A stretch of 64,000 nucleotides of DNA, from NCBI GenBank assembly GCA_013397455.1, contig VYZB01000383.1, positions 529,501 through 593,500 on the forward strand. The letters are read 5' to 3'. The position numbers and the translations under genes were made by a program. The stretch's first letter is position 1, and every line of letters begins with the position of its first letter. The DNA is from Crotophaga sulcirostris. Lineage: Eukaryota; Chordata; Aves; Cuculiformes; Crotophagidae. Below are positions 12,301-27,300 of the stretch, piece by piece. The notes below the pieces were generated by a model, which did not search any database, was not told the DNA's origin, and saw only the letters and a program-made list of their open reading frames with translations.

Positions 12301-15300
12301 TTTTATATACACAAAATCTTAGATTAAGCCTGTACAGTTATTAAAATCAGGACTACTTATTTAAAACACCAAACCTTTAAGCTGCTGCACAAACTCTGAA
12401 ATACTTGTATTTACATGTATAGTTTGCCACTAGCTGTAGTTAGTGAACTTAACTCTGTAAGACACTATAGAACAACTTGGGTCGTTAATTTTGTTTCGGC
12501 TACACGTTGAGGAGTAGAGAGTTGGAGAACTGAGCTGTGCTTTCCTTGACATATTTTTAGGGATTATTTATGTGATTGGATAATGTTAAAACAGGATGAG
12601 TCCACTGATCATATTAGCTTGACACAATTGATGAAAATGAGGTAAAGCCACGCTGCATCCTCTTGACGTGCTTATGATAAGCTTGTTCTTCCTTCTAACA
12701 GATGCAGTTGAATTATTACCTAGGGTAAACAGAAAAATAATTATTTTAATATGCTTTAGTGAATGTTAAAAATGGAGAAAAGAAAAACACTGTAAAGCAA
12801 GAAGAGTATTTACAATACAAGCCAGAAGTGAGTGGTGCAGTGTGAATACCTAAGTATCTTGGCACCTTTACAACCAGGATGTACGTAGTGAAAGCTGCAG
12901 CAGCTTAGGAATTGTGAGGTGGTTGTGTGATTGTCATAATAATTCTCAATTGCATTATATTTAGCTTTGCTTCTTACAATTATGGCATAGCAGCTTCTGT
13001 ATCTGTTGTAGTTGTTACTTGTGTTCCATCATTTCCTAAAGATTACTGTTGTCTCTCTGAAACACTTGGCAAGCTAGATTTTGTGCATTGAGTCCCTTGG
13101 TTACATTGGGGAATTTTTACAAATTTTTAAACTAACCTCATAATTCAGGAGTGATGCTGTTCTTATAAGGACTCAAGTGATGACATTTCTGCAAGAGGTT
13201 TCTAGTACATATTTTGGGGGTGCCAATCCACTTACTGTTTATATCAGATGGAAACTGGAGCACAATGTCTAGTAGAATCTGCCCTTGCCATGCAGTCCTC
13301 CATATAGGAAAAGGTCTACTTTTTGTATTTGAGACAAGACTTGGGATTGAAATGTAGCTTTGGGTCTTATTTATTTCAGACAGGTACTATATGATAGAGC
13401 TTGGTTCTTGATATTTGATACCAGAAGGGTGCTATCACCAATGTTGCAGAATGCTTAAATGAGGCCACCAGGAGTTTGCTTCATTTTCAATCAGAAAAAA
13501 AAAAACCAAACAAAACAAGTTCTAAACCTTTTCAGTTGAAGTTTGGATGCTGTTTTGGTAGCATCACATAGAGCCGGGTGAATGGATGGGAACAACTGGC
13601 TTTAGTTTGTTTTAAAAAACACAGCTTACGAAAGACAGGACAATAACAGAAGCATCAGTGTCATGTGGCCAGAGAGAAAGGGAGATCCAGGTGATGTGAT
13701 GCTTAATAGCACCCCATGACATCTTGGCGATCAAACTAGGAGTAATCTTTGATTAGCTATGTATGACCTGGTAGTTGTTTGTTCTTGCACATGGTCTTTT
13801 TATTTGGTTCAAAATTTTCTTGCTTCTGAGTGTAGTTGATGGTATTCTTGAGAATGTATTTATTTTCCATTAAGTTTCCAAACACAATTTATGCTCCTCT
13901 GCAATCAAGTGCTTTTGTGGAATCCAAGGCAGGCCTGATACACTGATTTTTCCAAGTTTGTTCCATGTGTTAGAAAGATTTCAGGACCATAGCTCAGCTA
14001 TGAAGTCTTTTTACATCAGTGAAAAGCTTATTTTCTTTTGAGAATTGTATTGCTTGGTGTAAGGATGGTGCTTCTGAAAGAGCATTGCTCCTTATTGTCC
14101 TTAATGACAGTAATCAGTTTGACAAAACGCGGGCATAACAGTTTTATTCACTGTGTTTAGTAGAAAGGTAGCAATTTTAGGGGGGTCTATTTTAATCATG
14201 ACAAAGATAACTGATCTTGTGAGAGTAATTGATACAGCTATTAGTATAATTTTGCTAGAATTACATTAAAAGTACAAAGATTTTGGGAGCAGTAGATAAT
14301 GATTAAGCAGGGACTTTGTGCAGAGCTCTCGGGATTCCCTGATAAAATGAACTGTTTAATAAAGTTTTTGTTTTAATATGGATAAATGTAAAGGCACACA
14401 TTAAGGAGGGAGAGAAACAGACCCTTGCTATGAAGAGGAGAATTGGTATCCAGCAAAGAAATCTGTTTTAAAAAGGATACTTAAACAATCAGGAGGGGAT
14501 TTAGATAAGACAAAAACAATTCCAGGACCAAAGGAAAATAGCATGAGGCTTGGAGCTTAGTGCTTTGCTTACTGAAACTAAAGGTAAAGGTTGATTATTG
14601 CATGTTAACTTCATAGAAAGAAAAATGCAAGATCCTGTGCTTTGTTTTGTCAAGAAAGGCAGAACAAGAATTTGTTTGAAAACTGTTAAGAGTTGGGTTC
14701 TAGGTTGGACTCGATGATCTCAAAGGTCCTTTCCAACCTTTTAGTGCTGTGATACTGTGATACTGCTTTAAATTGGAGGGGAAAGGACAATTTTAACAGT
14801 GAATTGTTGAAACAACTGTTGAAATTGGGGAGCCTTTCATTTCCTGATGTATGTGCATTAAAACAGAATTATTTATTTTTTTAGCTAGATGTGCTTTAGT
14901 CAAAATAATAGCAGAGTGAATGAAAATGCTCACAGATCAGTGGCAGAAGGGGCAGTTCTTGCTTCCAGCCTGGTCTTTAAAAACTGAAAATGTGCAGCAG
15001 GCTGATGTCACTCTTAATCTAATCGCAGCCTTGTTGGTAGGTCTGGTTTTAGTATCTGGTAATGTGTAACTAGTTGGAATAAGTTAATTGTAGCTGCACA
15101 ACATCTCTTATTAAACTTTGTGTTAAACTGGGTACAATAGGTCACTTACTGGTTTACAAGTCAGTAATGCAGTGTGGGAGGGGAATGCATTTTCTTTTCA
15201 TATACTTCACAAAACATCATGAAAGTAAGGCGTGCTGAAAGAGTTGTGGAGGACGTGACACCCGTGTTTAGATACCACCTCTTGATGTTGCAGTGAGGGA

Positions 15301-18300
15301 GCTGAACAGCAACCGGGTGTCACTGTCTGTCACTGCCTCCCACTGCAGTGTGAGACCGAGTTGCTGGGTGTTGGGTTTTGCTCATTTTCTGTGTTGGGCT
15401 GTGGGTGGTGGGGGGCCCTGGGTTCACCCCACTGTGTGTGTTGCTGCAGCAGATGCTTCCCCAGCAAAGGAAAGTAGTGGGCCAGCCAATGATGTCCCAG
15501 GAGCCAGTTCCAGTCAGCATATCCTGCCAGCACTGGTTATCATTACTAGTTTACTACTACAGCATGGTTTTGGCTGGATTAAAAGTCTGTTTTGCAGGAT
15601 TGTGGGTTGCGAGTTTATGTTAATTCTCCAATAGTGGCAGGAGCTTGGGTGTAGCTGTTGAAATAAAAACCAGCAAATGCAGCGTGGGCTGCTGAAGTTG
15701 TAAAGCAGGCTGTGTTATTAGCTGCAGGGGGATTAAACAATATTGACTGTTTCACTCAAAAATGATAATTAATATGTCTTTTTATTACTGATTTCTGCTG
15801 CTGGGTCAGACTTTTCCATTGCTATCAATGATGTTTGGCCATTCTGAACGTGGCCACACTTTGCTGAGTGGTCAATCCAACCCATGGAGCCCAGGAACCT
15901 CCTGCAGGAGCAGCTGAGGAGAAAGGCTCTGAAGAACAGAAAACTTCCTCCGTTGGCAGAAAATGCCTCTGAAGGAGTTTCTTCCCTTTCCAGAAACCTC
16001 TGATAGAAGAGGACTTGAAACTGGATGATAGATTTTAAGAACCTGTAGCCCCTTCTCATCAATTACAATTTGCATTTACAGGGTAAAATTAATGAAGTTA
16101 ATTTATCTACTCAAAATCTGGGTTGTGTGAATTACTTAGATCTTTTAAACCAGAGAATTTCTTGCAAGGTTTGTGGGCTTTTTTTTTTCAGGCTTGGTTG
16201 CTTACTTTGATTTATTTTCCCCATGACACATGCAGCTGTCTGAAACACCCTGAGGTGCACCTTCTAGAGTAGTACGAGATGTCCAGTGCAGATTAAGGGC
16301 CACTGCAACATTCAAAGGAAAACTACAGAAATAATTATAAAAATTCTATTAAAGGCCAATTTCTAACAAAGATGAAAAGGAGGATGGATTAAAAGAGTTA
16401 CAATGTAAAGCACAATGAAAGGGGAAGGTGCTTAGAGGTTAGAAATACATCATATAATTAGCAAAGAAAATGTATGATATGCTGCTTGTCATCATTTTCA
16501 ACATGCAGCTTTAGCCAAAAGAATTTTTAGGGGTGTATTTACATGGTAAGGTGGGAAAAAAGGGCCAAAAAATAATCTGTGTGATGAAAACATTTAAAAG
16601 TGATGCATTACAGTGTATAGTATTCAAAACGAGGACTTCAAAGAATGTTAAGAGTTCAAACATACTTGATTTCGAGGGTTTAACTGTTAATTTTATTTTA
16701 ATATTCCCCAACGTATAGGGTCAACATTAAAGATAAGCCTAGAATTAGGACTGGGGGAAAACTTTGGCATCCAATTCAGGTTTAACTGAATTGCATGTTG
16801 TTGTTTTTTTTACAAAACTTTTCTGCAGATTTAAATTAAAACTTGTGTGTTTTGGTTTAGGGATTTAAAAAAAATTAAATATATTTTTTGTTTATTTGGA
16901 AGCACTCCTCATGTTCTGTGCTGATTTAAACTTAAATTTCTGTATAATATTTATATAATATTAATTTGCTCCTGTGCTTCCACCTGACCTCTGCCTCCTA
17001 TGATGCCCTGTGAGCAGGACCTTTCAGGCCGGCTGTCTCTGTCCTTGTGTATTCTGAAAGTGTGCAGTGTTTTTTGGAATGTAATTCAAGAAGACTGTGG
17101 TTTACATTGAAAATATGAAAGTGATATGTACATTACTAGAGCTTTCCTGAAACATTGCAGCAGTGTTTCCAAATGGAAAACTTCAAATTTTTCAGTTAAA
17201 AGACGTATTTTGATTTCCTGTTGATAAAATTCTGCTTTTTATGGTGTACAAGTTGTCATTATGCACAAAAGCAATGCTGATTCATTTCCCAGGAGAAAAG
17301 GCAAAAAGCATTGCGTATGCGATCCTCATATAAATAATTACACCCATAACAAATGCAGGATAGTTCTGTGGGGTTAAGTGTGCCATGTGAAGGCTTGCTG
17401 GTGGCCCAGCAAACATGAAGAAGAACAGGATTTTGACCAACTGTATTATCCAGACGTTTAGTTAGGGCTCTCTGAACATGCACACTTGAAAAACCAGTTT
17501 AACGGCAACTTGTGCTGGCTGAGCGCAGTCAAGCCAGTCAGTCTGGGCAGGTACTGGAAATCCTTTAAGGAAACAAATATTCTTGGCTGATGATACTTCT
17601 CTGGGGCATGAGGGGTGTGAGGTGTTCTTCAGAGTCACAGGACCACGGGTTGCATTCCTTTTGTTAATGACTGAGCCCATGCCAAAGGAAGTCATAGTTC
17701 CATTTCAGAAAACCTGTAACACGAACTTCGTTTTCATTGGATTGTCTTGAGCTGGGTTAATGGAGAGAGAAGTCTTTGATTTGGTTTGTGCAGTGTCCAG
17801 CCCAAGTCATTGTATGCCTGTGAGGGGCGTTCACTAAGAGCTGTTGCAATCAGGGCAAAGTGATGTCCTCTAAAATTACATTTTAGTAAAGTACGTGGTC
17901 TAAACTCCCATAAAATTCACAAAATATTTAATGTGATCACTGCTTGAATTATACAGACTACAGGAGTCATTAACATAGGAGTACTTCTCTGAAAATTGGC
18001 ATTTTTAGAAAGAATCAAAATTGTTTGTTTATTAGAAGAGTTGTCATAGGGACTTGTTCTTTTTCTGTCTGTGTTTTGTGTCATTACTGGTTTCATCTAA
18101 ATGTTAGAGATACTGCTTGTTTACCGTCATGTAATTGTTTTTATTATGTTCTGCTAAGAACGTGGAAGCCCTTTATTTTCTGTTTGTTGCTGTGAAATTG
18201 TTTCAGGTTTTACAGCTTCACAGATACAGACCATATCAGCGGTTTTTAATTGTGCATATTTATGATTTTGGTGTGTTACAAGATTCTGGAGGTTAAGCCC

Positions 18301-21300
18301 CTCAGCTGTCACTGTTCTGTTTGCTGCTGATGGAAACACCTTAGCAGCAGCAAGTACACTGCTGGCAAAAGGGTTTGCAGAACTAAGATAAAGTTGTTTC
18401 TAATCTAAGTGCCTCGCAGTCAAGAATCGCAGTATGAGGCAAAAACATATTCAAGGAATCAGTCAATTGCAGCTTTTTCTAATGTACTGTATTTACAACC
18501 TCTGACAATTTGAGCTGAGCTCAGCGAAAACCTGGCCTAATTGCAAGGACTGCAAAAAAATACTTGCACTTTTCCCCTCCTGAATAAATGGTTATTTCTT
18601 CAGGATGAGATGTGTATCTGCCTTATCAAAGAAAACAATAACAGTTCTGTGTTTAGGCTCATTTAAGTGGTTGGAAAAGAATGTACAAGCCCAGATTTTT
18701 CTTTGGATCTACCTAGGTTTCATATCGCACACTGGAGCATATTCCCTGATGCTTCTAGTTCTAAAGGGAATATTGCACATTTATTAAAGTTTTTCACTGT
18801 CAGGAATGTGTAATATTTTGTGTACAGTTCTGTGGGATCGTTCACCCAGAGTAAGTCTTGGTAATTCTGGAATGCAAATATAGAAGATAACACAGGATTT
18901 AATAATGTATCTGTAATTCGTATTGTCACCGACATGCTTAAGATTTGAAATAGATCTGGATTACTTCTGTGAGACTGCATGTAAATAAAAAAAAACTTTT
19001 GGTTTGTTTTTTTTTTTTTTTACAACCTTGCTGACTTAGTTTGTAAAATGTTGTTGTTTTTTCATCTTAGGTCTGAGGGTAACTGTGTTACTAACCTCAT
19101 CCCTCATGGTACTGGGAGCTGGCCTGAGATGTGTTCCAGTTTCAGACCTAGAAATTAGGAAGAAGTAAGTGAATTAGTTATGTTTAATATACATATTTTA
19201 TACTTTCTGTTAATGTAATTTTTGCTGCTACCTCAAAGAAATGTTTGTACAAATTTTCTGTATTAATTCGATGTACCAAATGTTTGTTGTGTGGACGTGG
19301 GCTTCATACTGCTTTGCTGCTTAAATTAATTTTTCTTGTCCTCCTTTTATATAGCATCAGAAGACCAGAAAGCCCTTTACAAACTTGGGTTAATTAAACC
19401 TTACCCCATCCTGCATAACTAATATTAACCTGTTTTGCATGCCGTGTAAGAGATAGAGACAGATTCCTTCCCCCCAAAAAATCACACGATCCAAACAATT
19501 GGGTTGTCTCATCAGTGTATCCTGAACATGGGAGTCCTTGGTAAGTCACACTACCTTCATACAGCCAGGTAATATGAATCACATGCTGTTCACTTAACTT
19601 TCTTTTACTTCTCGTGCTGTAGGAGGAAGGAGTATGGGCATTAACTGCATTTTTCTGCTTCTTGAAAAACAGTTGAAGCACTGGCTCTTCACTAGTTTTA
19701 CTTGCGTAATATGCAAGCACTAAGAAAAGAACTTACTTATTAAAGAGTTTTAGGTGTTTTTTTTCCCTAAAATTCAAATTCTAGTCAGCTTCCAGGTGGT
19801 CCTTGTATTATTTCAGCACGTTCCATTTTTTTCCTTAGTATTGCTTATCTGAAAATCAGCTTGGAAACCTTTAAGTTGAAAAAGAAAATGTTTGGTGTCA
19901 AGTAGAAAGCAGGTGACTGGGTACCATGGGTAAAACAAAGGAAAGGGTTCAGAGAGAAGACTGAGAATGCAATGCATGAATTGATTGTAAAACTAGCCCC
20001 AATCAGGAGTAAATAGCTAGTATGTGATGAATGGCAATTCATCCATTCTAACCAGTCTTTGGTTAAATATATGTATATTTTAAATGGTCCAGCTGGCTTA
20101 AATGCAATGAAACGTGGTGTCTTATGTCACCTTAAATTTATGATCTATGCCAGAAGACTTGTACTGGTCTAGGCTTTACCAAAGCAAGGATGAAGACCAA
20201 AAAAAACCTAAGAAGGAATTCCTGAATAAGATTTAGATACAAGTATCGTTTTGGGAATGAGAAGGAGAGTTTCCGCATGCTGTGATCACCTTTAAAAAAG
20301 GTTTTCTAGCATAACTGCAATGAGGAGTCGTGAGAGAAGGGTGAAATAAATGCTTAAGGAGAAACATTCAGAGAACAGCTTCTTTAACTGAAGAAGGAAT
20401 GTCTGTGGACTGTATAGAGTCTGATGAGATGTATAAAATTTGATTATACATTTTATTGAAAACCGTACAGGGAAAAGAGCATGAGCAGAATCCTGATGGA
20501 AAAGGTTACTTGTTTAATTAATTCATGCTTGAAAGTATGCATCATCTCCAGCTGAAACTCATAAATTTGCTTACTTAGCCTACTCAAAAGAAAGAGGCAT
20601 TTTCAAGAATTGTAGCTGTACCTGAAAAAAGTAGTTTGATCTTTTACACAGTTCATTTTAAAAAAATCTACAGAGAATTAGTTATAGCTAACTATGAAGC
20701 AAAAGGATGATTTTTCAATGAAGGTTTCTTGAGACATTGTAAATGGGAACACTGTGTGATGTTATACCAGGCAACCTGCATTGTTTTGAGGGCTAGGACT
20801 GAAGGCCAATTTTCATGAATTACTGAAGCATGATACCAAATAAAATAATATTTTTGAGATGAGCATTACTGCTTAATGCATTAGCAACAACTGGCTGAGC
20901 ACTGAATTGTGCACTTACTCTGAATGTGTATATGTGCTAATGCAGCAATTTGAACATTACAGAGCCAGTCAGATGGACAAGATCACACACACTGGAGCAT
21001 TTCAGAAGCCAGTGTAACTGGAATTTTTTTTCAAATGTTTTTGCATGTTTTGTAATGTGTTCCTGCAGTGCCTGGGTAATCGACAGTAATGTACTGAAGG
21101 ATTTCCATGGGACAGTTATATCACAGTTAAGATACATAAAATTACAAGAACGTTCATGAGGTTTGTCAGGTTTAGGGTTTTTTTTCTACTTTGTAGCTGT
21201 CTCAGCTCCCTAAGCTCTTGTAATTTAACATTAAGGAGAGCTGCTAAAGTTCATTGTGTATCAGAGCAATCGCAGATGTGAGGAAATCACCGTTAAGACT

Positions 21301-24300
21301 GACATTTAATCCTGACTGCTTTATGCACCTTATCTCACATGGACCTGTAATATCCAAGCGCGTTCTAGTCCTTTCTACTCTGCAATTATTCTTTTGGCTC
21401 TAGCGTGTAACAGCAGACTAAGACCATCTCCAGTTCTCTGGGTCATGTTTTAAACACAAGCCTTAACCTCTGCTTTCAGTTAATTTGGTGCCCATGGATA
21501 TGCATGACTTGTATGAGGAAGAATTCAGGTTGCACATTTGAGTGTCTCTCTTAAAGCAGCTGTTCCTTATGGTGAATTTTCATATTCTGTCAGTCTGTGA
21601 CCTAAAATTGTACTGGGAATCCATGCCAGAGCTGCATAAATTCAGTGAAGGCTGAAGTGGGAGTGCATGGCAAAAATGTGGAAGTATTGGCTTGAGTGTG
21701 AGATTGCAGCCTATACATGGATTATTAAAGTCCCAGTCACATACACATATGCTCCTACCTACCTGCTTTCCTCCCCAGCCCACTAGCCTGTGAGGCTAAT
21801 GTGTGTGTCGTGCAGACAAGGTTAAAAAGGATTTTTCTTATGTACCACACACTTTTGGGATTGCTAGATGTGTGACAGTGAATTTGACTTTTAAAAATAA
21901 AACCCCAACCCATTATGCCTTTCTAAATGCTACGAAAACCTCATTTGCCACACCTATTTTTTTAGTTCATAGTTAATGTAAGTTATATAGAACATAAAAA
22001 AAGACATTAAAATTGTACCATTCCTGAACTTGTGCCTTCTTCCATTCTCTGAAGGTTACAGCATCACTAATGCTTTTTGCCTGCATTTTGTTCAATCCCT
22101 TCCTTTTTGAATACTGCTTGGCATTGAGTGAGTATTTTCATTGGACTCTTTTAGAATTTGATTATTTGATCTTGGACATTAACATTACTAGGAGACCATT
22201 TTCTTTTTTTGTAGACAAAATTAGGTTTGTTTTTTCCCACTTCATATTTATCTCTCATTCTGTGTTTGGGAATAGATTTATATGCAGCTTAGGTCTTCCA
22301 CATGATTGTAAAATAATGAATCTATGTTTGAGCTGAAACGTGTAAGAAAGGAGGAAATAAATGATGAAATCACCTCATAGCCATAAATCTGTGGCTTTTA
22401 AGACTGACCATGTGATGTAAGACTTCTTAAAATGTTTTGAAAGACAGGATAATTAAAGACATGGAAGTAAAGGATGTAACATAATTTGTCATTTGGATTG
22501 AATGTATTAATTAAGCAATTTGTTAGAACTTAGTATGCTTGCGGGCTGATAGTATTTGGCCTTCACATTAGATTTCACAACAGAGAAGTATTTACTGAGG
22601 ACCTTGAGTCACAGCAGTGAGAGGGTGCTCCTTGGCAATAAGTGCCATTGAAACATTTGTTGGGAAGCTAGCAAGACAATAACAAGGAGAATGAGATAGT
22701 GGAAACAGGAGGGGTTATGTACAAAGTCATTTATAGGGGGCACACTGGTAATTGGTAGATCCTGTAAAGGGTTTCTTTTCTTTAATAATACCACTTCTTA
22801 GGATTTTGAATTTTTTTCCTACTTTTAGATATATTAATGTTGGCTTGCTCTCACAACATCTTTGGCACGTTTTATTTCTCTTAGCTAGTTGCAACCTAGT
22901 TTGTATTTTATTCATGTTAGACTTATTCTTCAGTAGTTCCACATTCTCCCTTTTTCTCTCCTGAAAGCCTTCGGAGTAACATAGAATCATCTCATTTGTC
23001 TTGCCTGAACCTGAAATGACCATGAGCCACCATTCTCATGACTGAAAAATGCGAAGGGGCACCTCGGAAGAGGTAATTCCAGTAACAAAAAGATTAGGAT
23101 TCTCTTATTGCCTGCAATACTGAAAACACTTTTGTGCTCAGAGCCCTCCCCCAAAATGGAGCCGCTTCGGTGGCAGCCAAATTGTTCTTTTCTTCAGCTG
23201 AAACAGCCTTAATGGAAAAAGAAGGTGGCTCAACAGTTTTGGTGATAAATTCTCTTGTTCCTGTGCTGGATTTAGGCTGTCGCCCTGTACGTGTCATCTG
23301 CCTCCCCAAGTGATGTGGGTAGTCACTTAAAGACCCTGCATAAGTTCAGGGAGTGGTAGATCCAGTAGATCTATTAAAGGAAACTCTGAAATCTCAGAAA
23401 GGGCTTGGTATTGCAGCAATGTTTAATGGACAGCATTTCTACAAGACCTCAACTGGCATAAGCCTATGCTGGAAGGGAAGAGAATTTATATTTGTGGGAT
23501 ATTTAGCTCCATCTTATATAATGGCAGGTGTTATCCTCAACTGTAGAAAGCCTGTAATTTTTTTAATCGTGTTGAACTCTGCCTCAGTGTTGTGACTCAT
23601 ATTCTGTTGGCTAGCTTCTGTCTTTAAAGTTCATATTAATTGAATTTATATCAGAGTTGCTGCATTATAATCAAAACTCCTTCCTGCTCTTTCACTAGAT
23701 TAAGAGGTCTTGTTATCCCATTCTCTAATTTGTTGTATCTCCTGTATGTTCCTCCTCTTTTACTGGAAAATCCTACTTGGGGCCTATCTTGTACTAAGTA
23801 ATGTCCATCAGCTTTCTCCTACAGCAGCGATGGTAGCAGCCGGTCCTGATGCCCTTCCTTGATGACTTGTTTCAGTATGTTTTGCCTCATTACCCATAAT
23901 ATAATTACCTACTTCGTGTTTACAGCAATGCTGTTTATTTTGGGTCTGTTCATATTTGATGAGCATGTCTTCCATTAGCGTTGCTTTAAAGATGTCATCT
24001 TTTAATAACGTGTTTGTGGAGTGGGTTAGCTTTAAAACAAAAACAACTCCTTCCTAACTTCTAATAAAAACAAAATTGCAAAAGAAGCTTTGGTTTCATG
24101 TAGCCTCATCCTTCGTTCAAACTTGGACAAAGCTTTGAGTGGAGAAGCCTTCTTCTCAGCTGTGTGACAGCTGTGGTGGCTGCACAATATTGTCTTGTTC
24201 TTCTGTCAGGACCTCTGATGGAGATGTTGGGATCTTGGCCTGAGATTGCTGCTTCCTCTCCTAGCAGATCCTCGTCTCTCTCTTGGCAACCTCTTGGTGA

Positions 24301-27300
24301 TAATAGTTTTGGAGTAATTCTCTTTTTCCAGTCCTTTTAGATTTAAAACCGAAACTCACTTTTTTCAGACCATTGCTAAGGTGTCTGTTTTCTCTAAGAG
24401 TGAGAGCATCGGCATGAGGATGTGGTGTCTGGAAGATACTATGGTTCTTTCCAAGTCTGCTCCCACAATGGTGTGACTGACTGTGCTGAGAACATTGTTT
24501 TGTACAGGGGGTGAAACCTGACCCCAGTTCCTGATGACAGTGGTCAAAAATACATTTTTAAGTTTTCCTCTTTTTCACTTTATTGCTAGAAACAATGTAC
24601 CACACAGTGACTCGGGCTTTCTGCTTGTAATAATTTTTCTGTGTTGATGGGGAAAAATAGCTTTAAATTATTCCACATATCAATGGTCTCATGCATCAAA
24701 ACCAAGCTAAAAATGCTAATGGCCTCAATCCATGAATATCCAGAAGGCATAAAGCTTTTGTAGTATAAATATATCATTTAATGAAAATATTGAAAGGAAG
24801 TGCATTTCCATGAAATTCATCTTTCAGAATGTTATTTTTAATAGATGAATTCATTGCTTTACCCAGAGGTATTTTTCTTTCCAGTCCTTTTCCAGACATA
24901 GAGCCTTACTGCACTCTTCTTCAAGTTATGAACAGAACACCTTTACATTGTTTTCTCTCCTTACTCCATAGCAGCGAATTGCTGTAAGGCATGAATTCTA
25001 CCTTCCTAATTCTATCTTTGCCTTAAAAAGAACCTGAAAAAGTTCCACTTAAAAGAGGGTTCTTTTGTTGTATTCATTTTTTTGAGTCTAAAGGAAAAGC
25101 TCTATCCTTTTCTAGTAACTTGATTGTGAGAAATCAGAGGTGGTTCTGTACAAAACTGATATCGGTTCCCTCCGAGGTATAATAGATCTCCTAATGTATC
25201 ATGTGGATGTCCGTGTCTCCTGGTATTCCTTCTCCTGGGCAAGGAGCTGGCATCATACATCAACATAGGCATGCTAGAACAGAAGGTACTTACCTGCTTT
25301 GTTGCTATGTAGTGAAGCTAAATTCAATAGCACTTGAAAAGTCCTCTTAAGTCCTCCAGAGGAAGGGTCTCTTTAATTTGCTTCCAGTAGTTCCCACAAT
25401 GAGCTAATCACTATATAAACTTATTTGTCTTCCAAATTAGCAGAAGCTGAACAATCCACTACTTCCAGTGAGTGAAGATGTCAGGCATGTGAAAGAAAAA
25501 TCAGCCATGCATTTCTGTAAAACATTAACTTTTTTATCCAGAATCCTTTTTTTTTTGCGTTAATTGTTAGGATAAACATTTAATCTACTAAACTTTCCCA
25601 GGCTAAGAAGCACACTGCAGCCCTGACTTTGTGGAGCAGCAGGCTAGCACTCTCAGAGACTTCGTTGCTCCTCACACTTCAAATAGCACCAAAACTTAAT
25701 TACCTTTTTTTTTCCATTTCGTTTGTATAGAAGTTTGAATAGTGACTAAGTGGTCAGTTCTCATCTAATAGGAAAAGCATGGTAAAGGTTTCAAGAAAAA
25801 AAACCTGCATCAAAATCTCATCTTCACAAGGCTCTTGAGATGAGCTCTGCTCTCTTCTAGGAACCTAATTTCCCTGTTTTCTGGGGGCTCATCCGGGGGG
25901 CCGATAGGTAAAATCTGTGTTCAGAGAGTCAGAGCAATGTAGTGGAGCCTTGCCTTTCCGTTGTGGTGTCTGTAAAGATGAAAAAGCTTTTTCCTCCCTG
26001 TTAATCAGGGGTAAAATACTGATACGACTCCTCCAGTCCTAGCCTTCCCCGAACAAGTTCAATTATCGCATCTTCAACCTGAGCTTTGGAGACTTATTTT
26101 CATGTTGTGGTTTAAATGCATTGTATTAAAAATAATTTCTTTGGTAAGTAATTTTCCTTCTTCTGTTGCCTTTGTTTCCCCAGTTTGAGTATGGAAACTA
26201 ATGAGATTTTCTTTCATATAAAATGCTCTTAAGTGTAGACATGAGGCATACTGTGATGGAAACATTAAGTGTCTGGCTTTTTTACATAGAAAAAGTGTTT
26301 ATGTAACACACAGCTTTTTAATAGCTAAACAAATCCAGTACCTGACGGGACTGTAACCATGCATAGAAAGTTTCAACCTGTACAGGGAGAAAAAGATAAA
26401 TAAAGCTGACTAAATGGAAGCTCTTTCCCATCTTAACTGTATGGTATGATCATCAATCACTAAAACCTTTTTTCTGTTTAATCTCACTTTCTTTTCCATA
26501 CCCAGTTTGCTCCGTGATATTGTAATTTCAGCACTTACGACTTTACATGGGTTTTTTTTTGTTGTTGTTGCCTGTTAGGATATTGCAACAGTGACAGCAG
26601 GGAGTGAATAAAGCAGGTATAACCAGGTTATTTCTTAATTTTCAGATAATATATTCTTTCAGGGAAGTGAAGAAAACTGTATAATTTAAGTTATTTATAA
26701 TGTGACTTGACAAAAATTTGGAAGAGAGAGACAGTATAATACAAGAAGAGTTTTTCTTGTCTGATTTCTGTTGTTATATTTGAACTAACCTTTGCTCTAT
26801 CAATTTGCAGTTCAGAGGCCAGTTTAGGAACAAATGTGATCTTTATTTTGTGCAAAGTTGTATATATCTATACACGCATCTGTGTATTGATTTTTTTATA
26901 TAGATAGGCGTATACATGATGTAATTGTGTAATTTATCCATTACTGTGATGCTATGGGACATGATATTTAGCACTAGTATTTACTACCAATCCTCAATTT
27001 TTTATTCTATTTGGGTTTTTTTCTATTTTTATTTTCTATTTGTTTTTTTTTTCCTATTTGTAAAAGGCTCACGTGTTAAACTGCAAGTTACAAGTTTGGC
27101 AGAGCACACGGAATCATTAGTGCAGAGGTCAAGTGTGCAAAAACCTTGAAGTTTTGAATGAGTCCCTCACCTGGCTTCTGAAATGGTTAGAAATAAGATA
27201 TTTTGGCTAGATACTTACTTCCCCACTTTTGCTTTAAGCTAGACAATCGTCAATTATTTTTTAAGTCAGGGATGATTTTCTTGTGTTATTTTTTCCAATT

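Larger units (their letters stand above)
212..19070 (+). other. SLC49A4 intron 1 (18.9 kb)
   Basis: GTGAGC donor and TTAG acceptor. Apart from the repeats listed separately (tandem duplication 613-921, five CR1 fragments, GA microsatellite, AT palindrome, poly-T/TG tract) I see no exon, RNA gene or recognised protein. A somewhat GC-richer stretch at about 7500-8340 has short ORFs without recognisable homology. Several ORFs of 60-142 codons in either strand read as chance. Confidence 0.9.

Noticed and set aside
15293..15634. GC-richer stretch with ORFs on both strands
   Set aside because: Low-complexity GT-rich composition and no protein resemblance.
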